From: Dryomyza anilis
Lineage: Eukaryota; Arthropoda; Insecta; Diptera; Dryomyzidae
NCBI GenBank assembly: GCA_951804985.1
Contig: OX638131.1
Location: 83,664,638-83,728,637, forward strand
Direction of reading: 5' to 3'
Length of the DNA stretch: 64,000 nucleotides
The position numbers and the translations under genes were made by a program. Numbering within the stretch: the stretch's first letter is position 1; each line of letters starts with the position of its first letter. The notes under the pieces are model-generated. The model made no database searches. It saw nothing but the letters and a program-made list of their open reading frames with translations, and was not told where the DNA came from. This document shows, in pieces, positions 11,126 to 22,108 of the stretch.

Positions 11126-12590
11126 GAATAAGTTTTTTAAAATAATGCATTTGATTAGTTTTACTGCAAAAAAACTTCTCTTGTCCCTAAGACTTATCGC
11201 ATAAATAATGAATATATTTAGTAAATTTAACTTTTATTATACATTTGTTCAGTTATGCATTTAGTATTGTTTTAGGAAAAAAATGTAGGTAGCATTCGAA
11301 ATGCTATAATTTCGCACATCAACGAACTTCTGGCCAATTAACTTTGTGCACTGAAGCAAAATACGTTGGACTTCTTTTGTTCTGCCAACACGTAACAATT
11401 GCATTAAGTGTAGCTACTACATGCGATTATTCTTGCAGCTACTGGTGCTCCTTTGGCTGATTCTTGCCAGTTATTGATAATAGTTATTATTATTATTATT
11501 ATCAATATTAACTAAAATTCAGTGGGTGCCACATATAATCAGCTTATGATGGGGCAGGCATCAGCGCACATTTACAATTGAAATGCATCGGTTGCAAACA
11601 TTAGTAACAGCAGCCGAATTAGTGGAAGAGGCTAAAGGAACGGCAACATCGTAACCGAAGGATTACGATGTTGCGAAGTGCGTGGCAACAGAATGCAGGG
11701 GGCAACAGGATGCAGGGAAATGGGATGTAGCAAGGCAACAGGATACGAGGCAAGCAGGAGCAGCAAGAGCAACAGCTAAAATGTTAATACAAGGACACAT
11801 GTCATGCATGGCGTCAGTGGTTCAAAAACACACACAAATTGAGTTAATGTTATGTTGGCGCAGACAGACGGACTGCCAGGACTCCTCGGAGTAGTCGTTG
11901 CTGCCGACTTATGTGGGTATTTATAATGCAAACAAATAGTTGCACATACTACATATATATCATGTAACTCAAATACATTTGCCTCAATGCGTTATTACAA
12001 ATTCATGCGCATTAAGTGCGAAACCACATCCGCTGGGAAAACATTTTCAATAATGTGCGCGCATATATTTTCTTGGCTGTTACTGCTTATATTGAATATA
12101 ATAATGATAATATTGATGATGATTATACAGATGTTGATGTAGTTGATGATGTAGTTGATTATGTTGTTGTTCGCCTAATGTTGCTCTCGTTGTTACTGTT
12201 CTGAGCCTTTGGTGTTGTCGATTCGCAAAACTTCAGTAATCATTATAATAAAGTTTTATATTAACATCACTGTTAGTGCTGATCAAACATCAACATAAGC
12301 AGCAACACAACAACAGCCAACAGCAACAAAGAGCAACTACAAACATCGGTGGCAGCAATCAACAACATCATAGCATAACTACACACGCAGCACAGCCTAA
12401 TGGAGTTTGAAATGAATAATTTAGCATAGAGTTTCTTAGTACTTATAGCGTGTCGTGATTATTACATGTACAAAAACCATTATTTAATAAAACACATTAA
12501 TAATATAATCAGAATCATTGCAATCAATTTGTTAATCAATCCTTTCTGCTTAAGTATTTTAAAAAAAATATTCAAAGATGAAAAAAATTT
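11126..12590. other. Unique-looking spacer with CAA/CAG-rich patches
   Basis: Higher complexity than the surroundings. Near 11470-11505 is an (ATT)n run. Between 11640 and 11900 is a G/A-rich stretch with GGCAACAGGATGC-type words and a perfect 12-bp hairpin. Between 12290 and 12375 are CAACAACAGC-type repeats typical of insect non-coding DNA. Short open frames (11682-11894, 12016-12204) show no recognisable domain. Confidence 0.4.
11643..11674. other. Perfect 12-bp inverted repeat (hairpin)
   Basis: GCAACATCGTAA, an eight-base loop, then the exact inverse TTACGATGTTGC. It is unlike the AT-rich foldbacks elsewhere because the stem is compositionally complex. The function is unknown. Confidence 0.6.
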
Positions 12591-12599
12591 CAATGAAAA

Positions 12600-13030
12600 T
12601 GTGTTGATATTTGGATGCGATGAATTTGGAGTCTGGTGAATTTTGAGTGTGGAGAATTCGAAGTCTGGTGAATTTGGAGACTGTTGAATTTCGAGTCTGG
12701 TGAGTATTAGTGTGGTGAGTTTTAATATGGTGAGTTTTGATATGGTGAGTTCTGGTGAGTTGAGTGTTTGGTGTGGAAAATTTAAGTGTGGAGAGTTTAG
12801 GAGTGGTGAATTTTGGGTGCGGTGAATTTGTAGTCTGGTAACATTTGGGTGTGGTGAATATGGAGTGTAGTGAATTTGGAGTCTGGTGAATTTGGAGTCT
12901 GGTGAATTTTGAGTCTGGTGAGTTTAGTGTGGTGGGTTTTGGTGACTTTTGGTACGGTGAGTTCTGGTGTGGTGAGCTTTGTGTGGTGAGCTGTAGTGCG
13001 ATGAGTTTTAATGTGGTTGGCCTGTTGATT
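12600..13030 (+). repeat. Free-standing 15-bp minisatellite related to the Helitron array
   Basis: Units such as GAGTCTGGTGAATTT and GTGTGGTGAGTTTTA follow the same 15-bp scheme as the arrays in the Helitrons, but I see no CTAG end or Helitron head next to it. It is either a remnant of a decayed Helitron or an independently dispersed array. Confidence 0.75.
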
Positions 13031-13111
13031 TTTATGGTAAGTTATACGGAGGAGTCCGAGTTTACAAAATGTTGAAATGTTGTTCATGATATTGAACAAG
13101 AAAAAGAAAAA

Positions 13112-13857
13112 CGAGTTGGGAAAGTTAGGTCACATGGGTAAGTCGGTCGGGCCCGACTATGGAATACCCTACACCTTTGGTGGGGATATTAACCCTCAGA
13201 ATATTATTCATATATCAGAAATTTACGTCTTATATCCCCATAAATTAAAAAAATTATATAAAGTATAAAAAACTAAAAAAAAAAAAATGTAATTGGGCGG
13301 ACCACGCCTATATTTAAAATTTTGAAAGGCTAATATTTCATAGATTTGATTTTAATAATTTACGGATCAAATTTCCACTATGAAAACCCAAGAAATAATG
13401 AAAAAAAAAAGTGGGCGGATCACGCCCATTTTTGGACCACATATTTTTAGGTGAATTCTAACAATATGTTTTCAATTTTATAACTATACCTTGAATACTT
13501 TTCGAGTTATTAGTTCCGAAAGAGTTATATAAAAGTGACTTGTATGGGAGGTGGGCGTGTCCGTTGACCGATTTGGCTCATTTTCAAACTCAGTGCCTAC
13601 TTTTGGCTAAAATATATTGAGACGAAATTTCATCGCATTCTGATCAGTATTTCTCAAGTTATTCTGTATTCGGACAGCAAGACAGCAAGACAGCAAGACG
13701 GACAGACAGACAGACGGACGGACATGGCTAAACGGACTCGGGTAGTGATGCTGATCAAGAATATATATACTTTTCCATTCCGGACACGCCTCCTAAGGGG
13801 CGTTACAATATATGCACAAACTTAATATACCCTGTACCTCATAGGTGTAGGGTATAA
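13112..13857 (+). mobile_element. GGGTATA-family dispersed repeat, copy 1 (type A)
   Basis: It begins GAGTTGGGAAAGTTAGGTCA, then a hairpin AGTCGG/CCGACT, then TACCCTACACC (13165-13175). It ends with the inverse GGTGTAGGGTA (13844-13854). The body has two GTGGGCGGACCACGCCC-like motifs, a conserved ATAACTCGAAAAGT-like stretch and a CAGA microsatellite near 13680-13730. Related copies are at 25300-26083, 46300-46720 and 62142-62700 (type A), and inside 14012-14770, 19545-21545 and 63221-63489 (type B). There is no coding capacity and I cannot place the superfamily. Confidence 0.75.
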
Positions 13858-13908
13858 AAACGATATACATAATCTCAACATTCCGTCACCTGAGAATTGA
13901 GTTAGGAA

Positions 13909-14172
13909 TTGTATGTGGGCCATTCCACACATAATCGACCACAGTTGGAACTCACCTTTTTCGATTTCAATGAAATTTGGGCAGCTTATAAAGCTTTTTG
14001 AGATATGCATTGATCAATGTTAATACCCTACACTAAGAGTGAAAGGGTATATTCAGTTTGGTACGCCGTTTGTAACACCCAGAAGGAAGCATCTCCGGTA
14101 TGGAAAAGTATATATATTCTTGATCAGCATGACCTCCTGAGTCGATTTAGCGATATCCGTCTGTCCTTCTGT

Positions 14173-14232
<60 letters not shown>

Positions 14233-15793
14233 TGAAATCCCTACTACTTTTAAAATTGAAGAGCTAGATAAATGAAACTTATAACTTAGATTACTAATAT
14301 ATCTACGCTGTATGTGCGAAAAAATTGGCGAGATCGGTCCATTGTGACCTATGATCCGACCACTTATGTTCAAATACCTCATATAAAATGTACATATAAA
14401 GATCAATTTTTATGTATACGTGCTTAGGTAAACTTTTTTGGTCAAATATATATTGATATCATGCTCAAATAGATGAAAATAATGTTTTCCCACGAAACGA
14501 CTGGTTCCCAAAAAAAAAAATCAAAATTCGGTACACCTACCCATTTGTAAATATGGGTATCAAATGAATGAAAATTCTTCAGGGATGGAAAGTTTGTAGT
14601 TAATTTTAAGATTTGTATACCCTGGTGACCTATATACCACTTTGAATGGTTACCACACATATGTGTAGGGTATTTATAGTCGGCTTAGACCGACTATAAT
14701 TTTGAAAATCCTAACTATCATAATAACACCTACTTTAAAATTTCCCATGTGATCTAACTTTCCGAACTGGTTTTTATTTTTTTCGACCACTACTTCCAGA
14801 GATACAGTGCTTCAAAGTTACAAAAAATTGGCCAAAAATCACTTTTGTATGGTTGTTTATATTTAATGTTTCTTAAAGTTGAAGTACCAGAAACTTCGTT
14901 GATGGCGCGTTTCAAAGGTAATAGAACAGGCTTTAAGAAAAAATAAGTTGTAAATTCTAATCTTTAAGAAGTGGCTGGTGGCCATTCTCCTTGCATTTCA
15001 AAATTGATGTCCTTAAAAAAGACCGTTTTAAAAATTCTGAAAAAAATCGTGTAATTTGGTTGATTGAATATAAATGTTCGTGCCGAATTTCAAGATGGTA
15101 TTTTGATTGCATCATATTTTAAAAATTAATTTTCTAAATTTTTACAAATTTTTTGTATTGAAAAATAAAATATTTTTAAAAATATACCCCAAAATCAATA
15201 TCTCAAAGACTAGAGTCAATATGATAAAACTGGCATTCATAAATTATTGCAACTTTTACTGTCGAAAAAAAAAATGTTTTTTTTCAATGCAAAAAATAAA
15301 TAAAAATTTAGAAAATTATTTTTTAAAATATGATGCAACCAAAGTACTATCTTGAAATTTGGCATGAACATTTGTATTAAATCAGCCAAAATTTGTGATT
15401 TTTTTCAGAATTTTAGAAAGGGTCCTTTTTAAGAACATCAATTTTGAAGTGCTAGGATAATGACGACGGGCCACATTTTCAAGTTTAGAAATAACAACTT
15501 AATTTCTCTAAAAGCTTGTTCTATTAGCTTTAAAACGAGCCATCAATGGAGTTTCTAGCATATCTACTTTAAGAGATATTGAAATATGAACAACCATACA
15601 AAAGTGATTTTTGGCCCATTTTTTGCAACTTTGAAGCACTGTATCTCTGGAAGTAGTAGTCGACAAAAAAAAAATGGTAAATGCATATCTCAACAAGCTT
15701 TATCAGCTGCCTAAATTTCATTGAAATCGAAAATTTAAAATCTCAAAATTTACTTATTTTGGTCGATTTGGTGTGAAATGGCCCATATACAAA
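13909..15793. mobile_element. Long foldback (palindromic) element, split by a GGGTATA copy
   Basis: The outer ends are TTGTATGTGGGCCATTCCAC (13909-) and the inverse of TTGTATATGGGCCATTTCAC (to 15793). The arms continue with CGATTTCAATGAAATTT and GAGATATGCATT on both sides. After the 14012-14770 insertion, the left arm resumes with CGACCACTACTTCCAGAGAT, mirrored at 15635-15665. Pairing runs to a centre near 15190-15300, so without the insertion the element is a near-continuous palindrome with arms of about 560 bp. No coding sequence and no obvious target duplication. Confidence 0.8.
14012..14770 (-). mobile_element. GGGTATA-family dispersed repeat, copy 2 (type B), nested
   Basis: In family sense it runs from about 14770 (GTTCGGAAAGTTAGATCACA on the minus strand) through a TATAGTCGG/CCGACTATA hairpin and a TACCCTACACATATGTG motif. 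It continues through a (TCTG)n run (14160-14232) to AATACCCTACACT at 14030-14042. It lies within the left arm of the 13909-15793 palindrome and is therefore the younger insertion. The same sequence is found at 19545-20100 and 63221-63489. Confidence 0.75.
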
Positions 15794-16863
15794 ATAGACT
15801 TGTATATTCTCTTTATAATGCCGTTATCCGTTTTTCGATATCTCGTGTCAAATCTGAGTTTTATTTGTTCTTATTTTAACGCAAATGCTAATTTTCTTCA
15901 TCGTTTTTCTCAAAATCAACTTAATGACGTTTGAGCCACACAAATTCTCCGATGAAGATATGTCGAATTATTCAAGTTAGATTTTAACCGGCTCTTTTGA
16001 AATATTTTAAAAAATTACAATAATTTGGCAAATACCTTCGTTTTTGATTGAATTACGAGATAATATTAAGTGCATTTTTTTCTGCTCGGTCAAATCTCAA
16101 AGTCTGGTGTATTTAACTGAGGTGAGTTCAACTGAGGTAACTCACGTTATAATCCCAACTACAGCAGACAATCTTCGCAATTAATTGAAGCCCAATTTTT
16201 TAAATCTTGTGCTCAATTTCGAAGATTTTTTAAAAGAAAATATCACAAAATTATATATGTCGTAGTTAATTCTTGTCTCGACAATGAAGCGAATTTCGAA
16301 ACCACTTCAATCGAGATATTTTGTTTTATAATCAAAAAACCTGGTATATTTTAATAAGATAAATTGAAGTGTAGTTAGTTCTATTATTATGAATTTTAAG
16401 TGTGGTGAGTTTGTACTGTGGTGATATTTAATATGTTATATTTTGAAGTGTGCCAAATTTTTTAATGTGACGATATTTTAGTATATTGCATTTTTGAGTT
16501 TGTTGAATTCTGGAAATAAGTCCGATATCAAATTTTTTCTGAAAAATTAAAATCGCTTAATATATGGGTCATTCAATATCAGTTCGGACAGTTTAATTTT
16601 TATATGTTGAGGATGGATTTAGTTAAAAATTTGTTTGTGACTTACCTATGAGTTTTAAAATGTTTGCAAAATATTGATGATCCGGTTACCGAATACCAAG
16701 GGTCAATAAAACCTAACTATTGCTAGGTTGTAACAAAGTCATTGATTTTCCATTAATTACAAAGTAAGAGTAAAACTAAATGAGGTTTTATAGAGAAATT
16801 AGTGAGCTTTAAAAGAAAAATAGTTATTATTTGGTTATAACACATTTCATATTATTTTTTTTA
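15794..16863. other. AT-rich spacer with degenerate 15-bp repeat traces
   Basis: About 16100-16510 contains scattered words of the GTGGTGAGTTT repeat (for example GAAGTGTAGTTAGTT, AGTGTGGTGAGTTTGTA), too degenerate to delimit. Nothing else is recognised. Confidence 0.4.
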
Positions 16864-16916
16864 TCCTATTAATATAATAAATCTGTTTGTTCGTTTGTAC
16901 GTTTGTACGTTTGTAC

Positions 16917-17409
16917 GTTTGTACGTTTGTACGTTTGTTCCGCTTCTCCGTCTAAACGGCTGATCCGATTTCCTTGAAATTTTTACCACAGATGCGGTAT
17001 GGTCTGGAAGGAATGATAGGCTATATATGGGCGGGATTGGACAAAGAGGCGTGGCACCTCCCATACAACCTAAACTTTCAATACGATATAACTCGGCACT
17101 TTCACCAGCTACGAACATGAAACAAAAAACTCAAATACACAAAAAAATTTAAAAACAAAAAAACAAAAGCACAAAACAAAACAAAATCAAAAATACAAAA
17201 GCAAAAGCAATCACGTTTGTTCCGCTTCTCCGTCTAAACGGCTGATCCGATTGTCTTGAAATTTTTACCACAGATGCGGTATGGTCTGGAAGGAATGATA
17301 GGCTATATATGGGCGGGATTGGGCAAAGAGGCGTGGCACCTCCCATGCAACCTAAACACGATATAACTCGGCACTTTCACCAGCAACGACCATGAAACAA
17401 AAAACTCAA
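16917..17409 (+). repeat. Tandem duplication of the Helitron head
   Basis: Two direct copies of the roughly 200-bp conserved head, about 16917-17115 and 17212-17409, are separated by A-rich sequence. Both contain GTCTAAACGGCTGATCCGAT and GGCTATATATGGGCGGGATT. The second lacks a short segment (CTTTCAAT) before CGATATAACTCGGCAC. Antisense frames of about 60 codons stay open over each copy (16861-17118, 17149-17346) and at 6284-6475. I take this as shared ancestry, not coding. Confidence 0.85.
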
Positions 17410-17459
17410 ATACAAAAAAAAAAATAAAAACAAAAAAGCAAAAGCACAACACAAAACTT

Positions 17460-17915
17460 ATTCACCACTTTTAAACTCACCACATTAAAACTCACTACAC
17501 TCAAATTTCGATACACTAAAACTTACCACACTAAAACTCACCGCACTAAAATTCACCACACTAAAACCCACCGCACTATAATTAACCACACTAAAACTCA
17601 CCACCCTAAAATTCACTACACTAAAACTCACCACAATAAAATTCATCACATTAAAATTCATCACACTAAAACTCACCACAATAAAATTCACCACACTAAA
17701 ACCCACCACACTATAATTGAACACACTAAAACTCACCACACTTAAAAACACCACACTTAAACTCACCACACTCAAATTCACCACACTAAAACTCACCACA
17801 CTAAAACTCACCACACCAAAACTAACCACAATTAAACTCACCACTCCAAAATTCACCACATCTAAACTCACTACACCGAAACTTACTACATTAAAACCCA
17901 CCACTCTAAAACTTC
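17460..17915 (+). repeat. 15-bp minisatellite inside Helitron copy 3
   Basis: About 30 units of CACCACACTAAAACT and variants, in the same orientation as copy 2. From about 17925 to 18060 it passes into a distinct repeat of TTCTACGGGAAGAA-like units, also about 15 bp. Confidence 0.9.
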
Positions 17916-18278
17916 TACTTGGAAAAACTCTACGGGGAAGAATTCTACGGGAAAGAATTCTACCGGGAACAATTCTACCGGGATGAATTCTACGTTGAGA
18001 ATTCTACGGGAAAGCGTTCTATGTGGATTTTACGGGAAGATTTCTACTGAGAATAATTCTGCGGAGAAGCGCAGTCTGAGAAAAAATTGTCTTTGAGAAA
18101 AGTTGTTTTGGCGGAGAATTATTTGGTTACCACATTTATAAAACGAATAAAAAAATTTCAACAGTTAAGCACGGGCCCCTCATATCAATAATAAAAAAAT
18201 GTTTTTTATATTAATAAAATCGCTCCATATCTTTGAATTCAGAAAATCTTGGCACGAGTCGTGCACGGGTCCAGCTAG

Positions 18279-19544
18279 TTTAAAATATACTAATGTGGAC
18301 ACTGACCACTGACTAGTCTCGATTTTAATCAAAGATATTTCAAAAAATAGCCTCATTTGTTTACTTTTGGACACAGTTTATTTTATCGTAGATCTTTCAT
18401 ACATTCAGACGATATAGCATTCTATGTGGAGGAAGAGGAAGAATTAGTGATGTAAAGCCAATTAAAATTAAATATCGATCTGTATCATTAATTATAAATA
18501 TTTTGCCAACATTTTTCTTTCCTGTAAATAACAAATGGCAAATTAATGTTTTTTAATATTAAATATTTTTAATTAATGATGCAAATCGATACAATAAATG
18601 CCTTTACATCACTATTTTATCTTATGCCAATAAAAAGTTATGGAGAAAAAACGAAAAGATTCGCCCTTTTGGCATGACAAGATTTTCAATTTTTCTAATT
18701 TGCTGCAACACTTTCAACCACATATGTAGTGCGTACTACAAAGACAAATCGATTGCGTATCAAAAAAAAATATGTATTTAATATTCTTATTATGTATTTT
18801 TTTAAGAAAATATTTCTTTCATAAATATACATATCAAATGTTCCTTTGTATGTGCATTATATGGCCGTTATCAAAACTTAAAAGTTACAGCGAAACAACG
18901 GCAGTAACAACATAACAACAGCAGCAGCCACAACAGTATCAGCAACATGAAGAGCTCATATGTTGCACTTAGTGTTTACAGCAATGCATGCAGCAACTGC
19001 AATTATGTAACCTGCCATGTTGTGGCAGCAAGTGATGCATTTTCAGACATATTGCTGTGGATGTTGGCTGTCCTATGAGTTAATAGCTGAAAGTAAATCT
19101 AACGAAAATAAAATAACTTTAAAATGTTTATATTTCTTTTAAAGAAATACCGCTGTTTTAAGAAATGGAAAAAACATCTCAACCAAAGATCTTTATTTTC
19201 TAAAATAAAAATATCTCTCAACCATTGGTTCTAGATATTAAGAAAAAAACTCTTTGAAAGAGATTTATATTTTTTTCTAAATAATATCTATCACTGGAAA
19301 TAAAGGTTAATACCAAATTATAACACGCACAGCTCAAATAGTGAGAGAGGATGGCCTAAGTTCGGCGCCAAACTATTCTACTACCCAATTCGATTTTTGC
19401 CAAAGGCATCCCATACATCAATTCTATATATTTAGCTGGTGCTGAGTTCGACTGTATACTCATTTTTTCTCTATTACGCAACATATTTGATAAATATACA
19501 AAGGTATTTTAAAGCCGTTCTCACCTACTACTAAAAATAAACCA
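18279..19544. other. Spacer with a CAAAGGGG-element fragment and a SINE tail
   Basis: About 18448-18705 matches the CAAAGGGG foldback family (ATCGATCTGTATCATTAATT, and TTCGCCCTTTTGGCATGAC at its end). About 18890-19075 is CAACAGCAGC-rich, unique-looking DNA. About 19322-19377 is the 3-prime end of the SINE (AACACGCACAGCTC through GCGCCAAACTATT), truncated at its 5-prime side. The rest is unassigned. Confidence 0.6.
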
Positions 19545-21545
19545 GCTGGGAAGGTTAGATCACATGGGAAATTTTGAAGTAGGCATATTGTGATAGTTGG
19601 TGTGATTAATAATTATGTAAGTAAGGGTATATATAGTCTAAACCGACTATATATACCCTAAACATATGTGATAATGTGTGCGGTGACCACTTAAAATGGT
19701 GCATAGGTTACAAATCCTCAAAATACTTACAAACTGAAGGATTTCCTTTCATTTGATACCCATATGTACAAATGGTAGGTATTCCGAATTTCGATTTTTT
19801 TCGAGATCCCGAGAAAACATTATTTTAATATATTTGAGAATGAAGCCAATATATATTTGGCAAAAAAAAGTTCACGTAAGCTCGTATAAAGTAAAATCCA
19901 TCCGTAGATAATAATTTTATGAGGTATTTGAACATAAGTGAACGTTACAAAGGTTCGATCATGCCAATTTTCTTGTTGGTACAGCGTACATATAAAAATA
20001 ATATAAATTAGAAGTTTCATTGATTTAGCTCTTCTAATTTTTCTGTAATCAGAGGGACAGACGAACAGACAGACGGACATCGTTAAATCGACTCAGGAGG
20101 TCACTGTCATGCCAAAGGGGCGAATGTGCATTTTTAAAAATGTTGGGAAATCAAATTTTAATATTTGAAATTCTTTAAAAATTAGCAAAATTTATATTTT
20201 TATCAATTTTTTCAATTTTATTTTGGTTTATTCGTTAATAATTAAAACGTATTTAAAATAAATTTATATTTGGACAACCTACTTAATTATAAATAAGGAT
20301 TTTGTGAGGCTATATCCTGATCAAAACGCAAATATTTTTGTTTTTTATGCTATAACTTTTTATTAACGCTAGATTAAATAGGAATGTTAAGGCATTAATT
20401 GTTTTTTTTTATAGCACCTATCTATTGGCATCATTAATTAAAAAAAATTTGTCAAACATTAATTTGCCATTTGTTATTTTCAGGAAAAAAATGTTTTAAG
20501 TAATGATGCCAATCGATAGGTGCTTTAAAAACAATCAATTAATACATTTACACAACTATTTTATCTTGTACCAATAAAAAATTATAGGAAAAAAACGAAG
20601 AAATTGGAAAAATTGAAAATCTTGCCATGCCAAAAGGGCGAATCTATTCGTTTTTTTGCTATAACTCTTTAAAGGTACAATATAAAATAGTGATGTAAAG
20701 GCAATTATTGTTTGTTTTTAAAGCACCTATCGATCTGTATCATTTATTATAAAGTTTTTGCCAACATTTTTTTCCTGCAAATAACAAATGGCAAATTAAT
20801 GTTTGGCAAAATATTTTTAATAAATGATGCAGATCGATAGATGCAAAAATGATACAGATCGATAGGTGCTTTAAAAACAATCAATTAATATATTTACAAA
20901 ACTATTTTATCTTGTACCAATAAAAAATTATAGCAAAAAAACGAAGAAATTGGATAAATTGCCAAAAGGGCGAATCTATTCGTTTTTTTGCTATAACTCT
21001 TTAACGGTACAATATAAAATAGTGATATGAAGGCAATTATTGTTTGTTTTTAAAGCACCTATCGATCTGTATTATTAATTATAAATATTTTGCGAATATT
21101 TTTCTTTTCTGCAAATAACAAATGGCAAATTAATGTTTGGCAAAATATGTTTAATTAATGATGCAGATCGATAGGTGCTTTGAAAACATACAATAAATGC
21201 CTTTACACTACTATTTGATCTTATACCAATAAAAAGTTATGGCGAAAAAACGAAAAGATTCGCCCTTTTGGCATGACAAGATTTTTAATTTTTCAAATTC
21301 GCCCTTTTGGTTTTGTCTTTTGTGGCTAGAAATATCCAACAAAATGACACGCGATTTTGGCACAGCATTTACATTCAAAAATGTAAAAAAACGCAAATAT
21401 CAAAAATTGCACATTCACCCCTTTGTATACTTTTGATAGTGACGATGTATACTTTTCCATACAGGGGATGCTTCCTTCTGGGTGTTACAAACGGCGTAAC
21501 AAACTGAATATACCCTTTCACTCATAGTGTAGTGTATTAAAAACG
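19545..21545 (+). mobile_element. GGGTATA-family dispersed repeat, copy 3 (type B), interrupted
   Basis: It begins ACCAGCTGGGAAGGTTAGAT and has the AGTCTAAACCGACTAT hairpin and ATACCCTAAACATATGTG. It runs to AAATCGACTCAGGAGG at about 20100, resumes after a 1.34-kb insertion with CGATGTATACTTTTCCATAC at 21443, and ends near AGTGTAGTGTATTAAAAACG. Compared with copy 2, about 15 bp at the junction are lost or altered. Confidence 0.75.
20101..21442. mobile_element. CAAAGGGG foldback element, copy 2, with triplicated internal unit
   Basis: The ends are TCACTGTCATGCCAAAGGGG and the inverse of CACCCCTTTGTATACTTTTG...AGTGA. The inside is dominated by about three tandem units of roughly 310-330 bp (about 20330-21275). 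Each has an inverted pair, AAAGCACCTATCGATCTG and CAGATCGATAGGTGCTTT, flanking an ATGGCAAATTAATGTT core, and units are separated by GCCAAAAGGGCGAAT. Each unit is a potential hairpin. Copy 1 (6742-7299) has a single, more divergent unit. No coding sequence. Confidence 0.8.
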
Positions 21546-21639
21546 AAACGAATGTTTTAGATTTTCATTTAAATAATACGATGACCATATACCTAATAAT
21601 AAAGATTTATAATTCACACCACAAAAATTTGACATTTTT

Positions 21640-22108
21640 CTTCAAAAAATTTCAATTCATAATTTCACCATATTGAAATGTTCGTGTTTAGAATTCGTAC
21701 AGGTAACGCCCATCACAAAAAGTGTAACACCCGTCAAAAGTTGTATAGGAAGTGAGCAAAATAACATTTTTGGAATTTTCTTATAGAGGAGTGAACTCTT
21801 ATTATTAATGAAGTATTTTAGATATACATACTTAATTTCCATAGTCTGATAATTTTAGCTAAAAATTAATACTTTGTGAAGTAAACTCTGTTTTATGAAA
21901 AAGTAAGTGTAACGCCGGTCACAGGATTTAAACTAAAAAGTATAGAAATATATAGGACCTACTACAAATATTTTTAATATATGTAAAGAGAACCATGTGG
22001 ATAGTTCTTAGTTCTGCCTTTTAAAAATGTATCTATCCTTTTTTTAAGTTATCAAATGGGAAGGTTTTTAATCGTGCGAATTTAACGCCCGTCACAATGG
22101 AGAGCCCC
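21640..22108. mobile_element. GGGGCATTCC-family element, second copy (no Helitron)
   Basis: It aligns with 8500-8564 plus 9373-9799: TTTCAATTCATAATTT, GAATTCGTACAGGTAACG, then GTAACGCC-type 16-mers at 21703, 21724 and 21909 and a final one at 22082. It ends CACAATGGAGAGCCCC. The left part is missing or unrecognisable. It shows the pre-insertion state of the Helitron target. Confidence 0.72.

Larger units (their letters stand above)
16864..18278 (+). mobile_element. Non-autonomous Helitron, copy 3 (best preserved)
   Basis: It begins TCCTATTAATATAATAAATC after host A (16863). It ends with a perfect GCACGA-G-TCGTGC hairpin, a spacer and CTAG (18275-18278), before host T. In order it holds a GTTTGTAC repeat (about 16890-16938), a duplicated head, an A-rich spacer, the 15-bp minisatellite, a 15-bp TTCTACGGGAAGAA-type array and a conserved 200-bp tail shared with copy 1. 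No Rep/helicase gene, so it depends on an autonomous partner elsewhere. Confidence 0.92.

Noticed and set aside
20101..21442. Assignment of the CAAAGGGG element to hAT or Tc1/mariner
   Set aside because: Flanking duplications cannot be read reliably. The insertion junction in the host repeat lost or changed about 15 bp.
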